Part shown: in pieces, positions 54,192-63,965 of the stretch
Layout of the letters: each line of letters begins with the position of its first letter
Numbering within the stretch: the first letter of the stretch is position 1
NCBI RefSeq assembly: GCF_002812125.1
Contig: NZ_NPDQ01000005.1
Span: 186,001-250,000 of the forward strand
Direction: 5' to 3'
DNA: 64,000 nucleotides
From: Leptospira brenneri
Lineage (GTDB): Bacteria > Spirochaetota > Leptospiria > Leptospirales > Leptospiraceae
The notes under the pieces: model-generated
Told to the model about the DNA's origin: nothing
Databases searched by the model: none
Seen by the model: only the letters and a program-made list of their open reading frames with translations
Made by a program: the position numbers and the translations under genes

Positions 54192-55943
54192 ATGGTTCGT
54201 AAATTTACATTTTTTTGCCTCTTTCTCCTAACTACTGTTATCTATACCGAAACTGAACGGAATACGGTTCCTCTGAAACGAGGTCCAAGTTCTGATGTTT
54301 TGTATTTTGATTTTGGAGAAACTGCCCCCACTTCTTTTTTCTCTGTAGAAAGACTTCAGGAACCTAAATTAGAAGATTTAAAATTAGGATTCTTAGAACC
54401 AAGTCCAGGTTATTACAATGGGCCAGATGGTGGGGAAGTTTACCAATGGGCTAAAAACCATTACCAATGGAAAAGGGCTGATGGTAGCGTATATACCGAA
54501 TGGGCAAATGGAACTTTTAAATTAGACTTTCCATCAGGAATTGGTTTTGTTTCTTCGCCGGTCACTTGTAACGGATGTTTGCCGACTGCGGTTTGGAACT
54601 ATCCTGATTTAACTAAGATCACAAAGTATTGGAATGCCAATCGAAAAGAATACGACTATACCTTCCAAAAACCCTTAAACTTTGAAAACTACCTACTTGT
54701 CAAAGAAACCGAATTTGGAAAACCAAAACTAGAAATTGGAAACTATGTACTATATGGTTCTGAGAAATGGTCGGAATACCTTCGCGTATTTAGTGGCAAT
54801 TTCAAACTCAAACCCTTTCTTCAATACATGAAATCGGAATTTCAATTAGAGAATCGTGGAAAGATTCCTGTTTTGTTATTTGATAAATATGAAGATATCA
54901 CAGAATATATTGGTGCTGATATCCCCGGTGGATCAGAAGAAGGTGGGTTTGGTGGTCGAGATTCTGTCACTCTCTGTTGTGGGGAAAAGATGCCACAAGC
55001 TACGGGAAATCCTGAATTTGATGCGGATGCCTTACGACGTTTTCATTTTGGAGTATTTTATCATGAAGCCGTCCATAATTTAGAACAAATCTCTTGTTTA
55101 AAAATTCAAACGGAAACTGGAAAGTTTCCACAAACTGACATTCAGGATCCATGGTTTGACGAAGGTTTAGCAAATTATGTAGAATCAAAATTCTACGAAC
55201 GAAGACTATTCTATATCTATAATGATGCAGAAAAGTTAATTCGGGAAAATAAAGTTCCAAAAACCTTCAAAGCATTGTTAGATGCCAAGTATAAAGATTT
55301 ACTTCCTTATTCCATTGGCCCACTTCTCATCAAACATATCCATGAAACCTTTGGAAAAGAAGCTATAATTTCTTACCAAAAGGATACTTGTGTGGGAACG
55401 GCATCTGCACTTGCATTACAAAATGCGACTGGTGTCTCTCCTGATCAAATTTTAAAAGACAGTTTACAAAGGTTTGAAAAGGATCGGGATCTAATTCTTC
55501 GAGATGGCAAAAAACTTCAGTTAGCTGGTTTTACTGTTATGAATGCAAAGTCTCCAGCAGATTATCAATCCTTTTTAGAAAAAGGATTTTCTCTTCCCGA
55601 ATCAGCCTTGGAAATTAAGACTTATGCGCAGTTGCCTAGTTTACAAAAAATCTTTCTGGCTTCTGTAGATTCATTTTCTGGAAAAATGGAAGGGGAGTTT
55701 TTGGGAGTTGGTTCTAGTTATTTTTACCTTTGGAAAAAAGGAAATTACCGTTGGTCTGGAGATTCCTTTGAAGCCAATGTATTTCCAGGAAACCAAATCC
55801 TTTTTAGAGGATCTAATTACACATTGATTGAGTGGGAAGATGGGAAAAAACAATACATATCACCGAAGGGAGATTCGGTGATGTTTTTTAATTTGGAATC
55901 AAAATCTTACAAAGACGCAGATGGGAAACCGGTCACTCCTTAG
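54192..55943 (+). CDS. Exported HExxH metallopeptidase-like protein
   Basis: 583 aa; signal peptide [20 protein letters not shown]. The middle part (about 215-420) has a zinc-peptidase plan of the MA/gluzincin kind: [17 protein letters not shown], containing H-E-x-x-H, and 24 residues or so later [18 protein letters not shown] with the third-ligand Glu. An N-terminal domain (about 40-200) has MORN/WG-like strands ([20 protein letters not shown]) and the C-terminal part (about 470-583) has similar [23 protein letters not shown] strands, perhaps one beta domain on each side. Substrate unknown. Stop shares the TTAG overlap with trxB. Confidence 0.8.
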   Translation: MVRKFTFFCLFLLTTVIYTETERNTVPLKRGPSSDVLYFDFGETAPTSFFSVERLQEPKLEDLKLGFLEPSPGYYNGPDGGEVYQWAKNHYQWKRADGSVYTEWANGTFKLDFPSGIGFVSSPVTCNGCLPTAVWNYPDLTKITKYWNANRKEYDYTFQKPLNFENYLLVKETEFGKPKLEIGNYVLYGSEKWSEYLRVFSGNFKLKPFLQYMKSEFQLENRGKIPVLLFDKYEDITEYIGADIPGGSEEGGFGGRDSVTLCCGEKMPQATGNPEFDADALRRFHFGVFYHEAVHNLEQISCLKIQTETGKFPQTDIQDPWFDEGLANYVESKFYERRLFYIYNDAEKLIRENKVPKTFKALLDAKYKDLLPYSIGPLLIKHIHETFGKEAIISYQKDTCVGTASALALQNATGVSPDQILKDSLQRFEKDRDLILRDGKKLQLAGFTVMNAKSPADYQSFLEKGFSLPESALEIKTYAQLPSLQKIFLASVDSFSGKMEGEFLGVGSSYFYLWKKGNYRWSGDSFEANVFPGNQILFRGSNYTLIEWEDGKKQYISPKGDSVMFFNLESKSYKDADGKPVTP

Positions 55944-56881
55944 TGACCTTCTAACCAACGTTCTGCTTCGAGTGCTGCCATACAACCACTACCAGCCGCT
56001 GTGATGGCTTGGCGGTACACTTTGTCCTGTACATCTCCTGCAGCAAAAACGCCTTCCACATTGGTTTGTGTGGTTCCTGGTTTTGTTAGAATATAACCTG
56101 TTTCATCTAAATTCAATTGGCCTTGGAACACTTGTGTGTTAGGGACGTGTCCAATTGCATAAAAAAGTCCACCCACTTCTAAATCTTTTTTTGATTTGTC
56201 TTTTGTGCTTTCGAGTACAATGGAACTAAGACCACCAGCTCCACCTTTGGCTTCCACAACCGTTTGGTTCCAAAGGATTTCAATTTTAGGGTGTTCCATT
56301 GCACGTTTTTGCATGATTTGGGAAGCACGGAGTTGGTCACGACGCACCACTAAATACACTTTGGACGCAAACTTGGTCAGGTGATTTGCCTCTTCGACAG
56401 CAGAGTCACCCCCGCCAACCACAGCCAGGGCCTTGTTGCGATAAATAGGGAGGGCACCGTCACAAACAGCACAGGCGGAGATCCCGCGTTGCCAGAAAGT
56501 TTCTTCGCCAGGAACATGCATTCTCTTCGCTGTTGCTCCTGTGGCAATGATGATGGAATCGGCTTTGATTTCCTCGTCGTCAGACCAAATGGTAAAAGGG
56601 CGTTTGGAAAAATCCACCTTGGTGATGGTTTGGGTGTGGATGGTCGTTCCGTATTTAGAAGATTGCTCGCGGAAAAGTTGGGTGAGTTTGGTTCCATCAA
56701 TTCCTTCTGGGAACCCTGGGAAGTTTTCTACTTCTGTGGTGGTGGTGAGCTGTCCACCTGCGGCCACTCCTCCTGCCATAAATCCTTCATACATCACCGG
56801 GTTTAGATTGGCTCTTGCGGCGTAAATGGCTGCTGTGTGTCCTGCGGGACCGGATCCGATGATGACAACTTTATGGTTCAT
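55940..56881 (-). CDS. trxB: Thioredoxin reductase
   Basis: NADPH:thioredoxin reductase, 313 aa. FAD motif [20 protein letters not shown], the redox pair in [18 protein letters not shown] motif [15 protein letters not shown], and [20 protein letters not shown] near the end. Size is normal. It converges on the peptidase-like gene, the two stop codons sharing four bases; no terminator separates them. Confidence 0.97.
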   Translation of the reverse strand: MNHKVVIIGSGPAGHTAAIYAARANLNPVMYEGFMAGGVAAGGQLTTTTEVENFPGFPEGIDGTKLTQLFREQSSKYGTTIHTQTITKVDFSKRPFTIWSDDEEIKADSIIIATGATAKRMHVPGEETFWQRGISACAVCDGALPIYRNKALAVVGGGDSAVEEANHLTKFASKVYLVVRRDQLRASQIMQKRAMEHPKIEILWNQTVVEAKGGAGGLSSIVLESTKDKSKKDLEVGGLFYAIGHVPNTQVFQGQLNLDETGYILTKPGTTQTNVEGVFAAGDVQDKVYRQAITAAGSGCMAALEAERWLEGH

Positions 56882-56941
56882 AATTTCTCCTATTCTGTAT
56901 CTTGTTCTTTATTGTTTAGACGGGATTTTCAGGATTCCTGT

Positions 56942-57463
56942 CTATTTTGTTTCGCAAGCCCGAACCCATGGAGCATAGTAGGGATCCCCTGAAAGAGGGC
57001 TTTTTTCTAAGGTCAGTAGGTAATCCTTTTGTTTGAACCCTCTGGTAAGGCAAAGGTACGTAGTTTCGAAAAATTCCAAAGTTTCTTTTTTTCCCTGGAA
57101 CCGAATTTCTTCTAAAATTTCCAATGCTTCTTTTTCGTACCCTGTGGTAAGATAGAGGCGGAAGAGTTCACGTTGTACTTCTGTGTCGTCTTTTTTTTGT
57201 TTGTGATATTTTTCCAAATAAAAAATGGCGGTGGCAATGGATTCGTTACTTTCGGCGAGGAGGAGTCCCATTCGTTTGAGAACAGGATCGTAGTCAGGGT
57301 TTTCACGGAGAGAAAGTTCGTAATAATAAAGAGCTTTTGTTTTTTCTCCCGCCATTTCCCATTTTTTTCCATCTTCAAAAAGGGATCTTTCCTTTCGGCC
57401 GCAATTAACGACTAACAAGGCAGTAAACGTGAGTAAAAAAATAAGGGAGTTTCTATGAACCAC
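56942..57463 (-). CDS. TPR-type lipoprotein
   Basis: About 174 aa when started at GTG 57463 (VVHRNSLIFLLTFTALLVVNC), with AAAAAAGGAG close upstream; the longer frame to 57571 would overlap the divergent recombinase gene. Lipobox VVN-C, then TPR-like helices (LFEDGKKWEMAGEKTKALYY, MGLLLAESNESIATAIFYLE, FRLYLTTGYEKEALEILEEI). Anchored in a membrane. Role unknown. Confidence 0.82.
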   Translation of the reverse strand: MVHRNSLIFLLTFTALLVVNCGRKERSLFEDGKKWEMAGEKTKALYYYELSLRENPDYDPVLKRMGLLLAESNESIATAIFYLEKYHKQKKDDTEVQRELFRLYLTTGYEKEALEILEEIRFQGKKETLEFFETTYLCLTRGFKQKDYLLTLEKSPLSGDPYYAPWVRACETK

Positions 57464-57560
57464 ATCTCCTTTTTTCCTGACATAGCCATTTGTGGCAAAA
57501 AAAATAATAAGTCTCTTTAAGCTTTTTGTCCGACTCTTTAAGTAACATAAGAGAGTAAAG

Positions 57561-58469
57561 ATGGGTTCCAAATTGCCAGTTTCTCAAAATCAGCTTTTAC
57601 AAACATTCCAAGAGTACCTGTCCGTAGAAAAAGGACTGAGCGATAATTCGATATATTCCTACGGATACGATCTCAATAAGTTTGCGATCTTCTTGGAAAA
57701 GGAACATATTAACTTCCTTGAAGTAAAAGCAAACGATATCATGCGTTTTCTGGAAGAAGAAAGAGAACGAAAAATCTCTGCAAAAACACTCGCGCGTGAA
57801 GTGGTTGCCATTCGTCAATTTTACAAATACCTTCGCGATGAGAAAAGGTTGGATTCCAATCCAACTGAAAAAATTGAAACTCCTGAAGTTGCAAGAACCA
57901 TTCCTGATTATTTAACACAAACTGAGATTGATGAATTATTTCGTAATATCAAAGAGGACAATTTGTACGAACTTCGTGACAAATGTATCTTTGAATTACT
58001 TTACTCTTCTGGTCTTCGTATCTCTGAGGCATGTAACTTAAAGATGACAGATATCGACATGGAAAACATGACGATTATGGTCGAAGGGAAAGGGGGACGC
58101 CAACGCCTTGTTCCTTTTGGTGAAAAGTCTTTGGAGATTCTAAAAAGATATTTAACAGAAAGTCGCACAGAAATTTTGAAAAAAAGAACTTGTGAGTTTG
58201 TTTTTGTTTCTAAAAAAGGATCATATATCAACCGTAAGTCGGTATGGAGACTCCTCAATCATTATATCAAACGTACAAAAATAAAGAAAAAAGTAACACC
58301 ACACACACTTCGCCATTCATTTGCTACGCATCTACTAGAGAACCATGCAGATCTCAAATCGGTTCAAGAACTTTTGGGTCATATCGATATTTCGACGACT
58401 CAAATTTACACTCATATGGCAAATAAAACTCTGAAGGAAGTTCATAAGAAATTCCATCCGAGAGGATAA
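57561..58469 (+). CDS. xerC: Tyrosine recombinase of the XerC/XerD type
   Basis: 302 aa. Resolves chromosome dimers at dif. N-terminal SAM-like domain (1-100), catalytic domain after it with the Arg in LLYSSGLRISEACNLKM, Lys in MVEGKGGRQRLVPFG, HTLRHSFATHLLE with His and Arg, LLGHIDISTTQIYTH with the Tyr nucleophile, and the C-terminal EVHKKFHPRG found in Xer proteins. The link to hslV-hslU two genes later is like Bacillus codV-clpQ-clpY. C or D cannot be told; no dif site is in the window. Confidence 0.93.
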   Translation: MGSKLPVSQNQLLQTFQEYLSVEKGLSDNSIYSYGYDLNKFAIFLEKEHINFLEVKANDIMRFLEEERERKISAKTLAREVVAIRQFYKYLRDEKRLDSNPTEKIETPEVARTIPDYLTQTEIDELFRNIKEDNLYELRDKCIFELLYSSGLRISEACNLKMTDIDMENMTIMVEGKGGRQRLVPFGEKSLEILKRYLTESRTEILKKRTCEFVFVSKKGSYINRKSVWRLLNHYIKRTKIKKKVTPHTLRHSFATHLLENHADLKSVQELLGHIDISTTQIYTHMANKTLKEVHKKFHPRG

Positions 58470-58900
58470 TGTCGAACCAAAAGAAATCTACGGACTACTC
58501 CAAAGTAGTCCGTATCCAAATTCCTTCCAACCCCCGTTTCGTTTCCCACACTCGTAATTACTTTTTTAATCTTTGTTTAGAACATGGATTTTCTTTATTT
58601 GATTCCATGGATTTAAAACTTGTGATTGGCGAAGCTGTCGTGAATATCATTCGTCATGCGTATTCGGGACAATCAGACAAACCGATCTTTATTGAATTTC
58701 AATTTGATAAAGACCGCGTGGAAATTAAACTCAGAGACTACGGAAAAAAAGTAGAGCCGAAAGACCTTCGTAGTTTTGATTTGAGTGACTACCGGGAACA
58801 TGGGATCGGGCTTTTTATGATCAAAGAACTTACTGACTATTATTTTTTAGACCAATCTTTTGAAGTTGGGAACCAAATGGTTCTAATCAAAAGAAAGTAA
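58469..58900 (+). CDS. RsbW-type anti-sigma factor / GHKL ATPase
   Basis: 143 aa single-domain HATPase. N-box [21 protein letters not shown]1-like [18 protein letters not shown]2 [16 protein letters not shown]. Such proteins bind sigma factors or anti-anti-sigma factors and phosphorylate the latter. It starts TAATG on the recombinase stop and precedes hslV, so it is inserted in an otherwise conserved order. No sigma or STAS gene is near it; partner unknown. Confidence 0.88.
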   Translation: MSNQKKSTDYSKVVRIQIPSNPRFVSHTRNYFFNLCLEHGFSLFDSMDLKLVIGEAVVNIIRHAYSGQSDKPIFIEFQFDKDRVEIKLRDYGKKVEPKDLRSFDLSDYREHGIGLFMIKELTDYYFLDQSFEVGNQMVLIKRK

Positions 58901-58947
58901 CCCTCCATTTTTCTCGACAACCTTCCCTGATCTGTAAATTTATCCGT

Positions 58948-59481
58948 ATGGAAACAATTCATGCAACGACCATCCTCTCTGTTCGAAAAAACGGTAAAAT
59001 TGCCGTCGGGGGAGACGGTCAGGTATCTATGGGAAATACCGTGATGAAACATACGGCAAAAAAAGTCCGAAGACTTTACAATGGTAAGGTGATCGCCGGA
59101 TTTGCAGGAAGTGCCGCCGATGCCTTTACTCTATTTGAGCTTTTTGAAAAAAAATTAATCGAACATGGTGGGTCTGTATCTCGTGCCGCTGTCGAACTTG
59201 CTCGTGAATGGAGAATGGACCGGATGCTTCGTCGCCTGGAAGCTCTCCTAATTGTTTGTGATGTGAATGAATCCTTTTTAATTTCAGGAACGGGAGATGT
59301 TATTTCCCCTGACGATGGAGTTCTTGCCATTGGTTCTGGTGGGAACTTTGCATTGTCTGCTGCTCGTGCTTTGGTGCAAAACACCGATATGGATCCAAAA
59401 GAAATCATTACAAAATCGATGCAAATTACAGCAGACATTTGTATTTATACGAACCATAATTTGGTGATTGAGGAATTATAA
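58948..59481 (+). CDS. hslV: HslV (ClpQ) proteasome-like peptidase
   Basis: 177 aa subunit of the ring protease. The N-terminal [16 protein letters not shown] carries a short propeptide before the catalytic Thr (TTI), as in Bacillus ClpQ. Other marks: [59 protein letters not shown] and [16 protein letters not shown]. hslU starts two bases after the stop. Confidence 0.97.
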   Translation: METIHATTILSVRKNGKIAVGGDGQVSMGNTVMKHTAKKVRRLYNGKVIAGFAGSAADAFTLFELFEKKLIEHGGSVSRAAVELAREWRMDRMLRRLEALLIVCDVNESFLISGTGDVISPDDGVLAIGSGGNFALSAARALVQNTDMDPKEIITKSMQITADICIYTNHNLVIEEL

Positions 59482-59482
59482 T

Positions 59483-60901
59483 ATGACATATCCAACTATT
59501 CTTGCTGAAGTTGCTGATACTTCGAATCTAACAGAGGAATTAACTCCACGCCAAATTGTTGAAAAATTAGATGAACATATCATCGGGCAAACCAAGGCAA
59601 AACGAGCTGTAGCAGTTGCACTCCGAAATCGTTCGAGGCGCCGTAAACTAGACGAATCACTCCGAGAAGAAATTTACCCCAAAAATATCATTATGATTGG
59701 ACCAACCGGTGTTGGAAAAACTGAAATTGCGCGCCGTCTGTCAAAGTTATGTGGTGCTCCTTTTTTAAAAGTAGAGGCAACAAAATATACTGAAGTAGGT
59801 TATGTGGGTCGTGATGTTGAGTCCATGATTCGAGACCTAGCTATGGGAGCACTTAACTTAGTAAAAGCAGAGTTTCGTGACCGGGTGAAAGACAAGGCCA
59901 TTGAAAAGGCTGAAGAGATTGTTCTCGATGCTATTTTGCCACCGATCTTTCACAAAAAAGAAGAAGACTTAAATCCAGAAGAAAAAGAAAGATTCGTTAG
60001 TTACAAAGAATCCAGAGAGAAGTTTAGAGAAAAACTTCGAAAGGGAATTCTAAACGAACAAGAAATCGAAATTGATATTCCAAAGCCGACTGCCCCAGCA
60101 GGTATGCCCATGTTACAAGTATTTGGTGCTGGGAATATGGAAGATATGGATAACCAACTTTCCAGTTTACTCGGTGATTTAATGCCGAAAAAAACTGGCA
60201 AACGAAAGGTGAAGGTATCCGATGCTTGGAAACTACTCACTGAATCGGAAGCTGAAAAATTAATCGATTCCGATAAAATTCAATCCGAAGCAGTTCGCCG
60301 TGTGGAAGAGATGGGAATTATCTTTTTAGACGAGATTGATAAAATTGCCGGTCGTGAAGGAAGGCAAGGGGCCGATGTTTCTAGGGAAGGGGTACAAAGA
60401 GACTTACTTCCGATTGTAGAAGGCTCCACTGTAAACACAAAGATTGGTCCCATCAAAACCGACCATATTCTTTTTATTGCTGCGGGTGCGTTTCACATGA
60501 CAAAACCATCTGATTTAATTCCTGAATTACAAGGAAGGTTTCCAATCCGTGTGGAGTTAGAAACATTAACAGAATCAGATTTTATCAAAATCCTTACCAC
60601 TCCGAAGTCTTCTCTTACCAAACAGTACGAGGCTCTTCTGGCAACAGAAGGAGTCAAAATTGAATATACAACAGATGGGATTGCCGAGATTGCAAAGTTA
60701 GCATTTCAGATGAACGAAAAAAATGAAAACATTGGGGCAAGAAGGTTAAATACCATTATGGAAAAACTTCTGGAGGATACAAGTTTTGATGCTCCAGATC
60801 TTACCCCAGATCAGAAACAAGTCGTGATTAACGAAAGTTATGTGTCATCTAAATTGAAAGGAATTGTAGAAGATAAAGACTTAAGTCGATTTATTTTATA
60901 A
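59483..60901 (+). CDS. hslU: HslU (ClpY) ATPase of the HslVU protease
   Basis: 472 aa from ATG 59483 ([14 protein letters not shown]), with GAGGAATTA upstream; the earlier ATG at 59468 overlaps hslV. AAA+ unfoldase: [20 protein letters not shown], Walker [21 protein letters not shown], pore [20 protein letters not shown]-domain about 110-230, Walker [20 protein letters not shown], and sensor 2 [20 protein letters not shown]. The C-terminal DLSRFIL is the tail that activates HslV. Confidence 0.97.
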   Translation: MTYPTILAEVADTSNLTEELTPRQIVEKLDEHIIGQTKAKRAVAVALRNRSRRRKLDESLREEIYPKNIIMIGPTGVGKTEIARRLSKLCGAPFLKVEATKYTEVGYVGRDVESMIRDLAMGALNLVKAEFRDRVKDKAIEKAEEIVLDAILPPIFHKKEEDLNPEEKERFVSYKESREKFREKLRKGILNEQEIEIDIPKPTAPAGMPMLQVFGAGNMEDMDNQLSSLLGDLMPKKTGKRKVKVSDAWKLLTESEAEKLIDSDKIQSEAVRRVEEMGIIFLDEIDKIAGREGRQGADVSREGVQRDLLPIVEGSTVNTKIGPIKTDHILFIAAGAFHMTKPSDLIPELQGRFPIRVELETLTESDFIKILTTPKSSLTKQYEALLATEGVKIEYTTDGIAEIAKLAFQMNEKNENIGARRLNTIMEKLLEDTSFDAPDLTPDQKQVVINESYVSSKLKGIVEDKDLSRFIL

Positions 60902-60913
60902 AAACCATAGGTT

Positions 60914-60963
60914 TAAATCTTATTCCCAGGTTATCCTTCTTAAGGATTTGGGATGAGATTTGC
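60914..60963. other. Compound inverted repeat between hslU and the pabBC end
   Basis: AAATCTTATTCCC and GGGATGAGATTT form an interrupted outer stem, with ATCCTT-CTT-AAGGAT as a 6-bp inner hairpin. It covers the short gap and the last codons of pabBC. It may end hslU transcription. No clear T-run. Confidence 0.4.
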
Positions 60964-62802
60964 CCTTTCGAATCCGCGTAAAGAATTTCCAAGAAGGATT
61001 TCGTCTGCGGTTTCCAAATCGGATTTGTAAAGTTTTGTTTCTTTGACTCTGTTTCTCTTTAGTAAGGCTTCCCTGAAAACACCAGGAAGGCCCCCTCTTT
61101 CAAGAGAGGGAGTGAACCACTCGTTTTTTTTACGAATGAAAAGATTCCGAATGTTAGTTTCTAGGATTTCTCCATTTGTATCAAACAAAATGCAATCCTC
61201 AATCCCTTTCTTTTTGTTTTCTTCTTGTTGTTCGTTGTAATAAGTTCTATTTGTTGTTTTGTGGTATAAAAAAAGATCGTCTGAATTTACCGGTTGGTTC
61301 GCAAAACTAAGGGTTACTGTTGCTCTGTGTTTTGGTTTTGTGAAAGGAAAAGTTTCTCCACGAAACTCACCCTTTGCATTCAAAAGAAAACGTACCCTAA
61401 GGAGCTCAGTGGAGGAGTTCACCAAAGTTTTTAAAGCGGCTTCTGCTTTTTCTCTGGAAAATGGATATCCAAAACGATTGGCGGTTCGTTCCATTCTTTC
61501 TAAATGTAGGTTTTTTAAAAAAATACGACTGTGGAAGGAACGTAATGTTTCGAGGATTTCAAACTCTGGAAGATTGGGATTGGTGATGAATTTTAATTTA
61601 GATAGGCATTCCTCATATTCGGCATCAACATCCGAAAGGACTGTAATTCCACTCCCCACTCCATAATTTCCTTTCCAAACCTGGTGATTCTTTTTTAATT
61701 CCATTGTGCGGATGGTAACACTGGAACGAATCCAAGGTTTTCCGTCTAACATTTCTGATACGAAAAGAGATCCTGTATAAAGCCCTCTATCAAATCCTTC
61801 TATGTTTCTTAATAGTTCGAATGACCTTCGTTTGGGGGCACCGACCACTGAGCCAGAAGGGAAGAGGGCTTGTAAGATGGTAAACCATGCAAAGGGTGAT
61901 TTTAGTTTGGCTTCTACTTTCGAAACCATTTGCCAAACAGTTTCTAGGCCTTTGACTAAAAAAAGATCGGTAACTTGTACGGTTCCTTGTTTGGCAATTC
62001 TCCCTAAATCATTCCGATAGAGATCGGTGATCATTACATTTTCGGCTCTTTCTTTTGTCGAGGATTGGAGAGTGATTTTGTTTTCTTCGTCTTGTTTTGA
62101 AGTGTTCCCTCGTAGGTTTGTCCCTTTCATCGGTTCTGTTTGGATAAAATCTCCATTCACTTCAAAGAAGAGTTCTGGAGAAAAAGAAAGAATTTTCGAA
62201 TCTTGGAATGGATAATAAACAGAATACTTAGTTTTTTGTTTTGATTTTAACGACTGGTAGTATAAAAACAAATCACCTTCGATAGAGATCGAAACAGGAA
62301 AACAAAGATTGAGTTCATAACTTTCACCGAGGACTAAAGCATCTCTTGTTTTTTCCCATTTTTGGGTGTAGGTTTCCCGGTTCCATTCTACGTTTACTGT
62401 TTGTAAGTTTGTTTCTTTGGGGTTGTTAAGAGTTGGATTGGGGTATTGGATTCTTTTTTTTTGTTTATAGATGGAATATTGGAATAGGGGAGTTCCTTCC
62501 TTCAGTCCTGATGATTCGAGGTTTAACCCTTCTATAAAAAAGTATCCCAATTCAAAAAATAATGCCCCACAAGGAAAATAACCATTTTCCCGAAATTCAT
62601 CTAACTTTGATAAGTTGGTTTTTATTTTTTCAGAGATTGGTTCCTGTTTTGAGTAAAGAACCTGAACTTCTTCAATGGAATCAAAATACCAGTCACAAAT
62701 GGTGTAACCAGGAAGAGAAAGAGAATCTTCGAAGAGAAAACCACCGGTCTTTCGGTAGTCTTCTTCAAAAGATTCCCATGTCATGGAAAGGGTGGGTATC
62801 AA
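60940..62802 (-). CDS. pabBC: Aminodeoxychorismate synthase component I fused to aminodeoxychorismate lyase (PabB-PabC)
   Basis: 620 aa, both late steps of 4-aminobenzoate synthesis for folate in one chain. PabB part (about 1-385): chorismate-binding block, with ILSFSPELFFEVNGDFIQTE, PMKGTNLRGNTSKQDEENKI, TDLYRNDLGRIAKQG, FPSGSVVGAPKRRSFELL. PabC part (about 410-620), class IV aminotransferase: EILETLRSFHSRIFLKNLHL, LYHKTTNRTYYNEQQEENKK with the PLP lysine, FDTNGEILETNIRNLFIRKK and RGGLPGVFREALLKRNRV. Start may be MTWESFEEDYRK (62784) rather than 62802. The amidotransferase PabA is not nearby. ATGA overlap with the preceding gene. Confidence 0.9.
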   Translation of the reverse strand: MIPTLSMTWESFEEDYRKTGGFLFEDSLSLPGYTICDWYFDSIEEVQVLYSKQEPISEKIKTNLSKLDEFRENGYFPCGALFFELGYFFIEGLNLESSGLKEGTPLFQYSIYKQKKRIQYPNPTLNNPKETNLQTVNVEWNRETYTQKWEKTRDALVLGESYELNLCFPVSISIEGDLFLYYQSLKSKQKTKYSVYYPFQDSKILSFSPELFFEVNGDFIQTEPMKGTNLRGNTSKQDEENKITLQSSTKERAENVMITDLYRNDLGRIAKQGTVQVTDLFLVKGLETVWQMVSKVEAKLKSPFAWFTILQALFPSGSVVGAPKRRSFELLRNIEGFDRGLYTGSLFVSEMLDGKPWIRSSVTIRTMELKKNHQVWKGNYGVGSGITVLSDVDAEYEECLSKLKFITNPNLPEFEILETLRSFHSRIFLKNLHLERMERTANRFGYPFSREKAEAALKTLVNSSTELLRVRFLLNAKGEFRGETFPFTKPKHRATVTLSFANQPVNSDDLFLYHKTTNRTYYNEQQEENKKKGIEDCILFDTNGEILETNIRNLFIRKKNEWFTPSLERGGLPGVFREALLKRNRVKETKLYKSDLETADEILLGNSLRGFERANLIPNP

Positions 62803-63635
62803 AACTCCATCTTTTGGAGAGCTTCTAACGGGTAGTTGAGGTACACAGTAGTTGTTTTTTTACTCGTTTGAATATCGAAACATTCCAATGGATCAAGACC
62901 TAAGTTATAAAAACCTTCGTCAATCATCGCAATCCCAAAACCCGCACTTTCTTTTTCATCTAAAAAGTCTGGGCGAAAGAAATCAGCAGAATTTCCTTGT
63001 TTAGCAAGTTCTGCATGTCGTTCTCTACTTTTTCGAATTCGACTTAAATCCATCCCCATGATCGGAGAATCATTCCTAATCCTGATATATACAGAGTTAG
63101 GCCTGATTTCAATTTTCATTGAAATTTTGAGATCATATTTTTTAACCTTTTCTCTTACAATGACTAAAAAATCTTTTTCGTCGATCGATAGATTATGTTT
63201 TTTTGATCTTCTTTTGTCAGACAAAGTTAAAATCTTTTGAACTACTTTTTTAATTTTGTCAGGAACAATGTAGCGCTGCATTGCATCGCGAAGAGGTTCT
63301 GTTTCCAAAATAATGTCGAGTAACTCTTCTGCTTCTTCCTCTGGAGTTTGTCCTTGTGAAGTAAGTTTATTTAAGAGTTCGTCTTGAAATATCACAAAAC
63401 GCGTGTTTGCTTTCACTGCATTTAAAAGAGCCTCCATGAGACCACTAAATAAATGAAAAGAAGTGAGAGGGTTTGCCCCCACTCGATTTAAGATGCCTTG
63501 TACGACTTCATTGACAATATCTCTTGTGGACTTGGTGAGCCCTTTTAATTCAAAATGGAAATAATCCTTCTGAATCAACTGATCCAAGTTTTCGATGATT
63601 TCGGTGCCTTTGTATTTGATTTTCTCGTTTCCCAT
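62799..63635 (-). CDS. GHKL ATPase-like protein of unknown function
   Basis: 278 aa. A histidine-kinase/RsbW-type ATPase fold seems present: N-box-like LFSGLMEALLNAVKANTRFV, G1-like VYIRIRNDSPIMGMDLSRI and G2-like EKESAGFGIAMIDEGFYNLG. Between them lies a long helical insert (about 95-175). The G1 motif lacks the usual D-x-G-x-G, so ATP binding may be weak. No partner recognised. The pabBC start overlaps its stop by four bases, while the divergent lipoyl gene starts 88 bases away. Confidence 0.68.
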   Translation of the reverse strand: MGNEKIKYKGTEIIENLDQLIQKDYFHFELKGLTKSTRDIVNEVVQGILNRVGANPLTSFHLFSGLMEALLNAVKANTRFVIFQDELLNKLTSQGQTPEEEAEELLDIILETEPLRDAMQRYIVPDKIKKVVQKILTLSDKRRSKKHNLSIDEKDFLVIVREKVKKYDLKISMKIEIRPNSVYIRIRNDSPIMGMDLSRIRKSRERHAELAKQGNSADFFRPDFLDEKESAGFGIAMIDEGFYNLGLDPLECFDIQTSKKTTTVYLNYPLEALQKMEF

Positions 63636-63722
63636 TGAGGTTTGCTAAACTTTTATGTTAAAAAAACGGGAAAACAGGGTTTTGTAAACCAGTTTTCATT
63701 TCCGTGGCAGAGGATTGTGTCC

Positions 63723-63965
63723 ATGAAAGAATTCCTTTTAAAAACTCCTGATTTGGGTGATACAGAAAAGATCGAATTGGTTCGTTGGCTCCGAAAGGTG
63801 GGTGATTCCGTGACAGAAGGGGACGAATTGATCGAACTCGTAACCGATAAAGCGGCTTTCCCCGTGGAATCTCCCTATGCTGGGACCTTAAAAAAAATCA
63901 TAACTCCGGAAGGATCTGTAGTGAAAAAAGGAGATATCCTCGGAATCATGGATATTAACGAATGA
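63723..63965 (+). CDS. Free-standing lipoyl/biotinyl-type carrier domain
   Basis: 80 aa from ATG 63723 (MKEFLLKTPDLGDTEKIEL). One complete lipoyl domain as in E2 enzymes: WLRKVGDSVTEGDELIELVT, then DKAAFPVESPYAGTLKKII and GSVVKKGDILGIMD. The modifiable Lys is in TDKAAF at the beta-turn, matching E2 lipoyl motifs. No catalytic E2 domain follows. The next gene, a metallophosphoesterase, overlaps by four bases. Role: carrier for a lipoate-dependent system elsewhere, or a shuttle; unknown. Confidence 0.85.
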   Translation: MKEFLLKTPDLGDTEKIELVRWLRKVGDSVTEGDELIELVTDKAAFPVESPYAGTLKKIITPEGSVVKKGDILGIMDINE

